64,000 nt of DNA, from NCBI RefSeq assembly GCF_945859705.1, contig NC_079137.1, positions 29,321,322-29,385,321 of the forward strand, in the 5' to 3' direction. Below the pieces are notes generated by a model that saw nothing but the letters and a program-made list of their open reading frames with translations, had not been told where the DNA came from and did no database searches. Position numbers and translations under genes: made by a program. This DNA comes from Episyrphus balteatus. Taxonomy: Eukaryota; Arthropoda; Insecta; Diptera; Syrphidae. This document shows, one piece after another, positions 13,659-23,291 of this stretch (its first letter is position 1; each line of letters opens with the position of its first letter).

Positions 13659-13877
13659 TTATTTATTCAACGTAATTTTATTGCCTATCGCGTAGTATTT
13701 CTGATCAAGAACATCTTGGTCTTCACGATTTGAAACAACCAATCCTAATTGTTCCAATGCTTTACTCGCAATAATCAAACACGGGTCCTCAATGAAGATC
13801 AGAGATTGAATATACATTTTATTTGTGCAGTCCATATGTGGATTTAATGTCACAAGACGAATAATTATTTGTTTCAA
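13659..13877 (-). pseudogene. Helitron helicase fragment (copy A)
   Basis: The 72-codon frame contains IEDPCLIIASKALEQLGL followed by VVSNRE. This fits the conserved stretch of insect Helitron Rep/Hel proteins that reads roughly IED-CL-IA-K-L-LG-PNR. The parallel frame in Helitron B (about 16890-17030) reads IEDTCLIIASKALAQLGL then VVPNRADQDVL, which restores the PNR triplet, so the similarity is seen twice. Only this small part of a ~1,400-residue protein survives. It sits inside an element with Helitron ends, so it is best read as a relic of the autonomous ancestor. Confidence 0.65.
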
Positions 13878-14135
13878 TAAAAATCAGGCTTTTTTAATTA
13901 TTTTGAAAGCTTTACAAATTAAGCATACATAGTTAAATTTTTTATAAAGCGAGTGTTTTTTTACTCGTATAAGTTGACAGCTATGTAAAGATGCGAGAAA
14001 AGGTATTATTTTTTTTGATACAAACCATCTACGTATTATTACCTTTCAAACAAAAAAAAAATTACCAAAATCGGACCAGCCAAACGCGAGTTTATCGGCC
14101 ACACACACTAAACGAACTCATTTTTATATATAAGA

Positions 14136-14463
14136 TATTTCACACTTAAATACATTTTTAAAATACTACAAATATGTACTGCTATCTATTTTTTGATCGA
14201 GTTCGATTTTTTGATGAATCCTTTACATGACTTTAATAAAGTGCAAGTTGAATAAAGAAATGAAACAAATTTTTTTCAATTCGATTTCAATGGAATTTTT
14301 TTTCATCAAGAGACTTCGTCCATTGTCACCAATTACCTTACCCACCCAATCGATTTTTTTTCTTCTTGCAGATAAATTCACTTTCTACAGTTGTTGTGTT
14401 ATTTTAAGAGTGGGGGAGAAAGTAAGTGGGTCGTAAAATTTCATAATCAACTAAAAGTAATCA
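14136..14463. other. Spacer between the two Helitrons
   Basis: AT-rich, no recognisable gene. A 69-codon frame here has no known motif. Confidence 0.4.
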
Positions 14464-14729
14464 AGACCCGGCAGACTTCGTTCCGCATTTTTTAGTATTT
14501 ATTTCCATTTTTTTGCTTTTTAATGTGTTAACCTTTTCCAATACAAAAAAATCGGGCCACAACTTGATATGTGGAGCACAAACATAAAATTGTATAAAGT
14601 ATTAAAAAAAGCAAAAAAAGATATTACCTATAATTTTAATTGGAATGTGTACGAAGTTTCATTAATATTATGATTAAGGTATAACCACATAAATCATCAG
14701 CGGAAAGCAAAATGGTGCTATGTCCTTAA

Positions 14730-15431
14730 GGATGGAAATCCCTCTGGACGACGGGTTTTTCAAGAATTTTTTTTGGAAAACTGAAAGCATTAATTAAAGT
14801 TTGGAAAAATACATGATATTATTGACATCATGAAGTGTTAACACAATTTTTTTGAAGTAATAAAAAAACAAAATGGCGGCTCTACAGCCGTTTAAAGTTG
14901 ATGCCTCGCATTTGCGCCGTGCAATGCCCAGGTCCAGATAATTATTTATAATCAAAAGAGAGTTTTTTTTCCATTAAAATATATTTATACGCATTGCATG
15001 AACCTAAATTTAGCAAAAAAAGTGTAAAATAAAAATTAGAGACCAAAAAAACGAAAAAACACAATGTTTTTTTATAAAAAAATTGTTAAAAAAAAATATT
15101 TATTGTGAAAATTATATTAAACTTTTAGGTTCATGCAATGACCAATGAGTTAACGAGTAATTTGCACTTTATTTCAAGTCGATAGCTTCATTAGTTTTGG
15201 AGTTACTTTGCACGGCGCGGAAAAAAACGTGTTTCGAGAAAAATTCGTTTAATGTTTTCGTTTTTGTACTGTGGTAGGCTCGAAACCCATGGGTTTCAGG
15301 ACTATCTGGGGATTTTTGAGGCTTCATTTAAGGCTAAGACCAGTAAAATAGTTTTTTCGGTTGATAAATGATTTTTTTAGGCAAAAAATTAATAATGCAA
15401 AAATAAAAAAATTCCAGAGGGTTTTCCCCCC
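14730..15431. mobile_element. TTAA-flanked element with precise empty site in Helitron A
   Basis: It is flanked by TTAA at 14726-14729 and 15432-15435. Termini are GGATGGAAATCCCTCTGGA at the left and, reading inward from the right, GGGGGGAAAACCCTCTGGA. Helitron A has the uninterrupted site GTCCTTAACAGATCC at 12082-12095, so the insertion and 4-bp duplication are directly visible. There is no ORF. An internal inverted pair (GCATGAACCTAAA near 14996, TTTAGGTTCATGC near 15125) may form a hairpin. Confidence 0.85.
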
Positions 15432-15959
15432 TTAACAGATCCTATGGAGTTACAATAATTTTGCTTTCCCAGGCGACATGTATGTTGTAAGCATGCCACT
15501 GTTTTTTTCTGTTATTAGCACGGGTTTTTTGCGTCAAATAGTAAAAAAATGTTTTTAAAAACAAAAGCTTATGTATCTCGAACTTCTTTCAATGACTTGC
15601 AATCGCTAATAAAATCTGATAGTTTTTGGCTATTTAGGAAATTCAAAAATTAGCGATCTTTTTTTTTGTAAATTGTAAAAAAACCAACTTAATTCTGTGC
15701 ATACGTCTAAATATTAAAATATTTTCTTAAAAAATTAAATCATTTTAAATTAATGCTGAAATCGTATTAATAATTGGTAGTTGAAACAACTTAAACAAAT
15801 TTCAAGTTTCAGTTTATCATACCAGTTTTCAACTGAGAGATAGCTTAGTGGTAAACAATTTTATTTGAGGAAATAACATTTTAAAGAGTTAAATCATGTT
15901 TGTTTTTATTAGCCTTGAATATGAGCTCTTTGAACCCCAAATATTGTATTTGCTCATAG

Positions 15960-16750
15960 CTTAACAGCAGCGCCACGTACCAGGTATAACTATAAAACAA
16001 AACCTGTCTCGCATGAACCTTATCAAACGCAAAAAATTTCATAAAAGTCTGTACAACCTCTCGGACTACAAATATGGAATCAAACTATAACTTGACAACA
16101 ACGTCCAGTCTTTCGAACTCCAAGTATGGAATATTTGCCTATAATTTGACAACAGCGCCACCTACCGCATACAATTTTAATTTACAAAACATGGATGGAC
16201 CTTATTACATAAACGAACTTTCACAAAAATCTGTCAAGTCTTTCGGACTCCAAATATGAAATTTGTCTATACATACTTCGGCAACAGCGCTACCTACCGG
16301 GTCCAATTTATGAAACAAAACATGTTTCGAATGAATTTTATCAGACACAAAAAATTTCACAAAAATCTGTCCAGTAGTTCGTTCAAAATATGCAATTTTC
16401 TTAAAACTTGACAACAGTGCCAACTACTGGGTCCAATCATAAAATAAAACTTGTCTCGAATGAACCTTGTCATAACACAAAATTTCACAAAAATCTGTCC
16501 AATCATTCAACCTAACCTATGAAATTTGCCTATAATTTGAAAACAGCGCCACCTACCGGATCAAATTATAAAACCAAACCTATAACGGATTGACCTTATC
16601 ACATACACAAAATTTCACAAAAATCTGTCCAGTTATTCGACCCCAAATATGGAATTTGCCTATAACTTGACATTAGCGGCACCTACCGAGTTAAATACAT
16701 ACATTTCACACAGAATTTCAGAAAAATCTGTCTAGTCGTTTAGAAGGAGT
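15960..16750 (-). repeat. Tandem ~135-bp units inside Helitron B
   Basis: Recurring blocks share ACAACAGCGCCACCTACCG, ATAAAACAAAACCTGTCTCG and TTTCACAAAAATCTGTCCAG in fixed order, about six times with 10-25% divergence. Helitron A carries about one and a half units (13310-13510). Internal tandem arrays are common in non-autonomous Helitrons. Confidence 0.8.
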
Positions 16751-16879
16751 AGGGTCACAAACAAACGCACAGGAGAAATATATATAATAGATACAAACCA
16801 TAACTCTGATTGCTGACACCTTGCATAATGGTGTCATACACATACTTTTGATGATCGTTTAACTTCGGCATATATTTTT

Positions 16880-17035
16880 AATTTATTCAACGTAATTTTA
16901 TTACCTTTCGCGTATTATTTCTGACCAAGAACATCTTGGTCTGCACGATTTGGAACAACCAATCCTAACTGTGCCAATGCTTTACTCGCAATAATCAAAC
17001 ACGTGTCCTCAATGAAGATCAGAGATTGAGAGATT
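16880..17035 (-). pseudogene. Helitron helicase fragment (copy B)
   Basis: Minus-strand translation gives IEDTCLIIASKALAQLGL, then VVPNRADQDVLGQK and a stop. It parallels the copy A fragment and agrees better with the family at the PNR triplet. The fragment is too short to be functional. Confidence 0.6.
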
Positions 17036-17437
17036 CGTCACAAGACGAATAATATAATTATTCACTCAAAATCAGGCTTTTTTTATTATTTTGAAAGCTT
17101 TACAAATCAAGCTTAGTAAAAATTTTTAAAAAGATAGAGTGTTTTTTTACTCATACAAATTCACAGCTATGTAAAGATGTGAGAAAAGGTCAGACTTTTT
17201 TAATTCTGAAAGCTTTACAAATTAAGCTTAGTTAAATCTTTTAAAAAGCGAGAGTGTTTTTTTACTCGTACAAATTGACAGCTATGTAAAGATGTGAGAA
17301 AAGGTATTATTTTTTTTTGATACAAACCATCTACATATTAATACCTTTCAAACAAAAAAAAAATTACCAAAATCGGACCAGCCAAACGCGAGTTTATCGG
17401 CCACACACACTAAACGAACTCTTTTTTATATATAAGA

Positions 17438-18259
17438 TATATATATAACTATTTGTTCAACAATATCTTATGAGGATCCATTTAAGACTTTTATCTGAAA
17501 AGTGCATTGCGTATATCTCGAGATATTAACATTTCAATGCAACCATGTCAAAAAATTTTTGATTATTTTTTTCTATGAGAGCTTTTTTTTTTGTTAATAT
17601 TTTCAGATATGTTCATACAGAAATACAACAATTAAACTACCTTGGCACTACTGTTTTTATCGAGAGAAAGTAAAATCTGGATAATTATCTGGATTTTTCA
17701 AAAAACTATACAGATAAAGTTTTTGTTGTTTTTAATAAATTGATTTGATTTCAAAAATCCCGATGTCGTTTTTTTTGCACAAAATCTATATATATAGATA
17801 AACAAAAAAACACATCTAATATTGAACACATGAACAAATAAATAGAACATTGTAAAAACCTGCCCCAGTCGCATCATTCTTTGCTGATGAAAATGCGATT
17901 TATTATTTTCTTAGAAATGATTTGTTTTTTCTTAAAATTCCATCTCAATTTATGTCTCTAAGCAAAAACATAAATTTCTTGTAACTTTATATAAAAAAAA
18001 AATTGACACACACTTGGCGTGCGCGGGAAAAAAAATCATATTAAACCTAATACCTCAATTTTGAACAATATGTACGTCATTCAATCTACGTAAGACGGAT
18101 TTAAACCTTCTGGTTAAATTGTACACCTGGTTTCATCGTCTACACCTGGCACATATATAATTTACCTCACAACGCTGTCAAGCTGTGTAAATATTCCTAC
18201 GCAATGCACCGAACTAACCATATGATTGTTACGTAGGTATTTACAAACTTTCGTCATCA
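17438..18259. other. Unassigned DNA including an inverted repeat copy and a duplicated flank
   Basis: The segment at about 17755-17825 is the reverse complement of about 11540-11612. Sequence from about 18060 to 18267 resembles 26935-27170 (shared CCTTCTGGTTAAATTG, GTCTACACCTGGCA and TTCGTCATCAGT blocks), which gives a paralogue of the hAT insertion site. No gene. Confidence 0.45.
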
Positions 18260-18267
18260 GTCTTATG
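18260..18267. repeat. 8-bp target-site duplication, left (GTCTTATG)
   Basis: An identical octamer flanks the other end at 21254-21261. The 8-bp length is diagnostic of hAT insertion. Confidence 0.85.
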
Positions 18268-18330
18268 CAGAGTCGGGCTGTGGCAAAGGGGCCCGGGTGG
18301 CAAAATGATAAAAGGGACCCGCCACCGCTG

Positions 18331-18369
18331 CACAGTGCGTCGATTGTATGGAGATGGTGGACAAAAATC
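18331..18369 (+). other. Transib terminus resembling a 23-spacer recombination signal sequence
   Basis: Heptamer CACAGTG (18331-18337), a spacer of exactly 23 bases, then nonamer ACAAAAATC (18361-18369). The consensus recombination signal is CACAGTG, a 12 or 23 spacer, and ACAAAAACC, so this agrees at 7/7 and 8/9 positions. Transib transposons have termini of this type. It faces inward toward the RAG1-like ORF 650 bp away. The outer five bases CGCTG would be the duplication, but the opposite end was not found. Confidence 0.6.
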
Positions 18370-18980
18370 TATTTTTCAAAAATAACGTTACTATGTATAT
18401 AATTATGACTTGTGAATATAAAATAAAGTGTTTTTAAATCAAAACAACAAAATTAACAGTTAATTTTCTTATAAATAAAGCTTTATATTAAAAAAAAAAT
18501 TTCAATGCAAGTATTTTTTTTTTTTTTGCTGGGTTATTTATACAAAGTTATTTATTGGGGTTATTTACCTATATAAGTAAAAGCAAGAACAAAGTCTTAC
18601 ACGAGGGGGTGTAATTCCCCCGTTTCGCTGGGAGGGGCAATTTTATTTAAAAAAAATTACATAAAATAGAAAACATATTATAAAAAAAAACAACGGCAAA
18701 ACCTACAATATTATGCTTCACCATTAGGTATATGAGGCCAGAAATCCATTCTTTAAACCGTTTATCATATTAAGTTTTTTTAGTTAAGGGTTTTTGAATA
18801 AAATAATTTTCAAACTCTAAGTTTTGAAAAAAAAAACAGGTTATCAAAGAATTTCAATAGTTTTTTTTTATATAATTTATTTTGAAGTTTAATTAACAAA
18901 AAATTACAAAATTAACATTCTTAACATTGAAACACAAAATTAATCATAAATAATGAGCATAATATTTAAAAAAATAAGTA

Positions 18981-19790
18981 TTAAGAAGAATCATTATCCG
19001 AATCTTCAATACTTGCTGTATTTTCTGGCATTTTTATATATTGACCGATATCTTTATGGTCTTCTTTTGACAATTTAGTATCTTTTTTTCTTAAATTTGA
19101 TATAAGAGGGTCAGACCTAAGAAGTAACCCAGTGAGAAGGTCTTCGTTGGTGTTTATGCGGGATGATTTTCTAGTGTGAGTAAGCCGATGTTTGCGAAAC
19201 TCTTTATGGCTTGCCTCAAGTGCTTCTTCCGAAAGCTGACCAATTGGTATGTCAAAGGAGGAAATAATATCTGGGCCGTGGATTAAAAGCTTGTGAACAC
19301 TTATTGGCATATAATACCAACTATAAAGCTCCAGATAGAGTTCTCTCACTTCAGCAAGCAATCTTGAAAATGCCTCGATGTCAATAGGCAACCCCGAAGC
19401 CAAAACTCTCAAAGTTAACGAAAATTTGTAAATGATTCTTTCATCAATTCCAGTTATTTCCGCAGTTGTTCTTGGATCATTGAAAAAGCGTCTTGCCGTG
19501 TTGCCATCATTTGTTGAACCGAATCCTGGCTTTGGCTTATCAACAATTAGACCCATTCTAGCCTTAAACAATCTTTGGATTTCGTTTTTCCTTTCATCAA
19601 AAATTGTTTTATTATTAGAGTCTTTCAACACTCGCCATGATTTGAAAGGGAGTCTGTAAGAAATGTGCAACAGGCATTCAAAACACCTTATCCACGAGTG
19701 AAGCGTAGATAAACCAAACCGAAAGTGTTCTTCATTGACTGGTTTTTCATTAACTTGAAGTGAATTCATGTCTTTCGGAGTTGCACCACA
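18981..19790 (-). pseudogene. C-terminal part of a Transib/RAG1-like transposase
   Basis: The frame runs from the 19790 boundary (CICGATPKDMNS before the first Met at 19769) to the stop at 18981. Numbering from that Met, GNTAR at 89-93 matches the RAG1 GN-AR motif. Residues 158-205 (VHKLLIHGPDIISS, then IGQLSEEALEASHKEF, then RKSSR) line up with the RAG1 core stretch HK-L-H-P-EII, IG-SE-NESGNK-FR and R-S. Glu185 (or 181/182) corresponds to the third acidic catalytic residue of the RAG1/Transib DDE triad. The N-terminal two-thirds with the two aspartates is absent, because the reading frame stops being homologous at the TATACAGGGTGTCC junction. The tail (210-262) is charged and probably disordered. 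The frame is unbroken over 262 codons, so the loss is recent or the peptide has been kept. The fold assignment is from memory of the family and needs a profile search. Confidence 0.6.
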
Positions 19791-19960
19791 TATACAGGGT
19801 GTCCCAAAAGTAATGGATCAAACGAAATATGCAGATAGGCCAACTTTAGGGCTCTCCATTGAAAACAGTAAAAGAGTTGGTATTAAATGTTCTTCTATAC
19901 AATAGACCAAAGCTAATGGCTCTCCGTCCATCCATTCGACCCGAATTTATAAAAATGTAC
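19791..19960 (+). mobile_element. Terminus of a TACAGGGTGTCC-type element truncating the Transib ORF
   Basis: It begins TATACAGGGTGTCCCAAAAG then TAATGGATCAAACGAAATAT. The reverse complement of a close relative ends at 54920 (ATCCATTACTTTCTAGACAC then CCTGTATA). Its junction is exactly where RAG1-like homology stops. The far end of this copy was not found. Confidence 0.55.
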
Positions 19961-20685
19961 ATACACAAAATTGCACAAAAAGCCATAAGAATGCAAATAA
20001 ATTTTTTTGTTTATCATATTTAGTTTATATTAAATCAATCCCTCGAAGTATGTTTACTTTAAAAGTCTAAAAGTTACCAATTAATACGATTTTATCGAGT
20101 TTTAAAAACTTGCTTTTAACTAAAAAAGTCAAAAATTTAGAAAAAGTGCTAATTTTTGAATAGGTACATTTAAGTTGTTTCTTGACAAAAAAAATTAAAA
20201 ATTGCATATTATCAAAGGATTTTACCTCTACTTTATTTCATTAGTACAAAGTTTGGACGTCCCGGCTACAAACACAAAATGCCCCTTGATTTAGTAAAAA
20301 AAAATAAAATTGTCAATTTTTTAACTTTTTTTTCTTTGATTTTAGGTTAGAATTTTAGTCAAAAATAATTTTTAAAATTTTTTAACCATCTTAAATTGAC
20401 AGAAAATTTAATTTGCTATGAAAAGTGTCTTTGAATCATCTCAAAGTCAGGCTTGGTTTTCGAGTTAAATCAAAAAAAACTGAAAACCGACCAGTGTTGC
20501 CGTTTTCTCAGAAATGCACCAATGGATTTAGTAGCACTTTTGGCTGGAGTATTCTTGTATGCCAAGGAATCATAATCGCCAATAAAAAGTCTTTAACGAA
20601 TTTGTTCTATTTTTGCTCTGGTGCTCGGGTCTATTAAATAGACTACTAGAATAGTTATATTTTTTAATTATTACCATAAGTCGTT
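19961..20685. other. Unassigned interior of the hAT-like element
   Basis: AT-rich, no recognisable protein. A string CCAGTGTTGCCG near 20490 resembles another hAT-type end but has no partner. Confidence 0.35.
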
Positions 20686-20852
20686 ATGTCGGCATGTCGC
20701 CTAGTCGCCATGTCGCCTTGTCGCCATGTCGCCTTGTCGCCTTTTCGCTATGTCGCCATGTCACCTTGTCGCCATGTCGCCATGTCGCCTTGTGGCCATG
20801 TCGCCTTATCGCTTGTCGCCATGTCGCCTTGTCGCCAAGTCGCCTTGTCGCT
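20686..20852. repeat. 9-bp minisatellite GTCGCCWTG
   Basis: About 18 units of GTCGCCATG or GTCGCCTTG in tandem, GC-rich in AT-rich surroundings. All frames are open, which produces two overlapping 60-70 codon pseudo-ORFs that are not genes. Confidence 0.9.
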
Positions 20853-21253
20853 TGTGATTCTGTTGTATCATGTCTTTAAGATATATTAGGTGAAAATAAG
20901 GAAACGGAGTGTTTATTTCTATCTGTTTCTTCCCTAAATACAATCTAGCGTGGGGCCCTGGTATATGTACGTGGGGGCCCCGGGGGACTGCCCCAGTACA
21001 AGGTTATGCACAATTGTACACCCCTGTGGCCCAAAACCTTTTCACTTCTTATACCTACAATTATAAATATAACTTTCAAATAGTTAGAGTAAGGGCGTGC
21101 ATTTGTTAAACGGGCCCCTTTTCTTTGTTTGAAATTTGTATTTGTACTTGTTTTTACATGTTCTTTATGTATTTTTTTTTTTTTTTCAATTATAGAATAG
21201 CTGAGGGCCCGGGTGGTAATCGCCAAGTCAGTTATATGGCCAGTCCGACCCTG

Positions 21254-21261
21254 GTCTTATG
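21254..21261. repeat. 8-bp target-site duplication, right (GTCTTATG)
   Basis: Perfect match to 18260-18267. Confidence 0.85.
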
Positions 21262-22000
21262 ACGAATCCAGATGTTTTGTCATTGATAAAATTAAGTAAA
21301 CTACGATAAACCGAATAAATAATCCCTTCTTTCCTAGATTTTCATATTATGTGCATTGCATACCCATGTAACTTATATTTTAATAATTCTGAGAAACATC
21401 GATTTGTACTTGCTCTATGGTAACTACATCGAGCTGGAGTCTAAACGGATGGATTTTAACTTAGGATACACACAAGTACATAATATGTATCTCTAGTTAT
21501 TTTTCCGCAAAAACAAATCTAAGTTGAAATAAGAATAATAGAATACGATTTTTATAATGACAGAGAGTAGTCGAGTCCCGCAAGAGCATCTGTATACTCG
21601 TATCGTTTTTTGGAAGCTCTACATAGAAGTTTTTGGAATTCTTGGAAACGTTTGAATTTATCCAAACCGCCTTCTAGGGTTTTGATAAAAAAAAATTATT
21701 TTTGTATCTATATTTTTTTCGAAAATAAATAGTAGGTACCTACCTACCTCCCAAAAATCGGATTAGTAAATGTTTGATTTACACCCAAAACACATTTTAT
21801 CCAAAGTAAAGTTGCTTCTTTGGGAAGAATACAAAAAACCAATGAGCTTCCATCAGCATCACAATTTCGCAATAGAGGTTTTCCAGTTTAAGTTCTGGAC
21901 AGAGTTTGAACTGTAAAAAAAATCGTGTTTCTTTTATGTTCAGAGCGTTCAGAGTCTCAAAATTTGTGTATCTTTTTTATTCAGAAATCGTTCAGAGCAC
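21262..22000. other. Unassigned DNA
   Basis: No gene. It ends with CAGAGCAC (21993-22000), the left duplication of the next element. Confidence 0.4.
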
Positions 22001-22860
22001 CAGAGCTGCCATTTCGAAATTTAAAAAAACATGATAAAAACATTATTTGAGTTCAAAAAACATGATTTATAAAAAAACAGAAGAGGCAAAAAAATGTACA
22101 ACCACATCAAAACGAGCGAGGAACTAAACAAATAATTTCGAATATTTATTTATTATTTATAAATCACAAAGAAGGCAGGAATAAAACATAAATAAGTCCA
22201 TAATTTCTACTCATTAAGGCATAACTAAAACGAGCACTTTTTGTAAAAAGTGGGAAGTTTACATAAGTAAAAAAAAAATTGTTTCTTTCTAGCGCAGTGA
22301 TTCTGAAAAAAAACTACCAAAATTGTGTTTGGAACCAAAAAATAAGTTTTCGGCATAATTGTTTTTCATTTTTCGGTCTGAAAATTCTCACAAAATGAAT
22401 TTGAAAATGTTCACTTTTTGCTAAAAGTGCTAGTTGTAGTTATGCCTTTAAGGTTAATTTCATATAAACGGACTTCAGGTATGGAGTTGTGGCTTACAAA
22501 ATGATTTCTAAGTCTGAACTGCATTGGCTCTGAAAGTGCAAAAGTACAAAAGTGAACATTTTCAAACGCATTTTTGTATAGTTTTTCGGGCTGGAAAATT
22601 AAAACAAATGATGCAGAAAGCTTATTTTTTTGGTTTAAAAAACAATTTCTATACTCTTTTTCACAAAAAAATTGCGCCAGCCAGAAAAAAAAAATAATTT
22701 CACTTTTGTACTTTTTCAAAAAGTGGTGTATGTAGTTAAGCCTTTAAGCGTTTTTCCTTGAATTAAAAAAAAACATGATTTTGTACACGAAAACATTAAA
22801 ACATGATTTTAATTCAAAAAACATGAAAATCATGGTAAAACATGATTTCTGGCAGCCCTG
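22001..22860. mobile_element. hAT-like element with perfect CAGAGCAC duplication and nested MITEs
   Basis: Termini are CAGAGCTGCC at the left and, inward from the right, CAGGGCTGCC. Both sides carry the 8-bp repeat CAGAGCAC (21993-22000 and 22861-22868). The interior contains copies of a second inverted-repeat family: AAGGCATAACTAAAACGAGC at 22217, the complementary GTAGTTATGCCTTTAA at 22435 and GTAGTTAAGCCTTTAA at 22732. No transposase ORF. Confidence 0.75.
22213..22748. mobile_element. Nested small inverted-repeat elements (AAGGCATAACT family)
   Basis: One unit spans about 22216-22450 with inverted ends including the CACTTTTTG block. A third copy of the end lies at about 22720-22748, suggesting two units in tandem or a composite. 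Ends abut TTAA or TTTAA, so a TTAA target is possible but not proven. Confidence 0.5.
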
Positions 22861-22943
22861 CAGAGCACGAACTACAAGCTCGGAAAAAAATAGACCGAAC
22901 ATTCTGAGTAAAACCTGAACGCCTTACGTCAATGAAAAAAAAA

Positions 22944-23048
22944 GAGTGTGTGTACACATGTACACGTGACTGAAGTTATACTTCTCATTCAGTATCAGTA
23001 TTACATATGTAAATGAATTTCAGTTAATATTTTTAATTTCTATTATTA
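22944..23048 (+). repeat. 5' flank block of the minisatellite-bearing repeat, copy 1
   Basis: GAGTGTGTGTACACATGTAC then ACGTGACTGAAGTTATACTT, followed by a weaker match through AATGAATTTCAGTT and ATATTTTTA. The same block precedes the second minisatellite at 32540-32640. Confidence 0.75.
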
Positions 23049-23291
23049 AATTAATTAATCCACACTTCGTTTTTTTTACATTTTTATCAAGTGAACAATA
23101 AATTAATTCTTTCATCCTCCTTGCGTCCATGTAGTTTTCAATTTATTCTGTGAAATTTACTTATGTTGTGCGGTTCAGAACGTACGGTATATGCTTAATG
23201 AAAGTAAATGAATTGCGCATAAAATGTGCGATATGGTAATTTTATGAGAATTGTGTGTGCTTCAGCACTAGTAGTAGCAATATGGAACTTG

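Larger units (their letters stand above)
11830..14135 (-). mobile_element. Helitron copy A (minus strand), interrupted by a TIR element
   Basis: Read on the minus strand, the element starts with TCTTATATATAAAAATGAG at 14135 and ends with CTAG (11833-11830) followed by T. Just before that end is the hairpin GCGGAACGAAGTCCGC (11857-11842). TC start, 3' hairpin, CTRR end and A/T insertion site are the diagnostic Helitron features. The interior holds tandem ~135-bp units (about 13310-13510) and a helicase remnant (13659-13877). About 1.16 kb in the middle (12131-13292) is a later insertion absent from copy B. Copy B (14464-17437) is colinear over both ends. Confidence 0.8.
14464..17437 (-). mobile_element. 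Helitron copy B (minus strand), interrupted by a TTAA element
   Basis: It matches copy A from the hairpin end (GCAGACTTCGTTCCGC at about 14471) to the TC start (17437, TCTTATATATAAAAAAGAG on the minus strand). The terminal CTAG is eroded. It carries about six tandem ~135-bp units (15960-16750), a local 115-bp duplication (17074-17305) and a helicase remnant. A 702-bp TTAA element splits it at 14730-15431. Confidence 0.75.
18268..21253. mobile_element. hAT-like element with nested Transib fragment
   Basis: Termini are CAGAGTCGGGCTG at the left and, read inward, CAGGGTCGGACTGGCCATA at the right. GGGCCCGGGTGG lies close inside both ends in inverted orientation. The 8-bp direct repeats GTCTTATG are perfect. 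The 2,986-bp interior is a mosaic: an RSS-like Transib terminus (18331), a RAG1-like transposase fragment (18981-19790), the edge of a TACAGGGTGTCC-type element (19791 on) and a 9-bp tandem repeat (20686-20852). There is no hAT transposase, so the carrier is non-autonomous. Confidence 0.75.
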
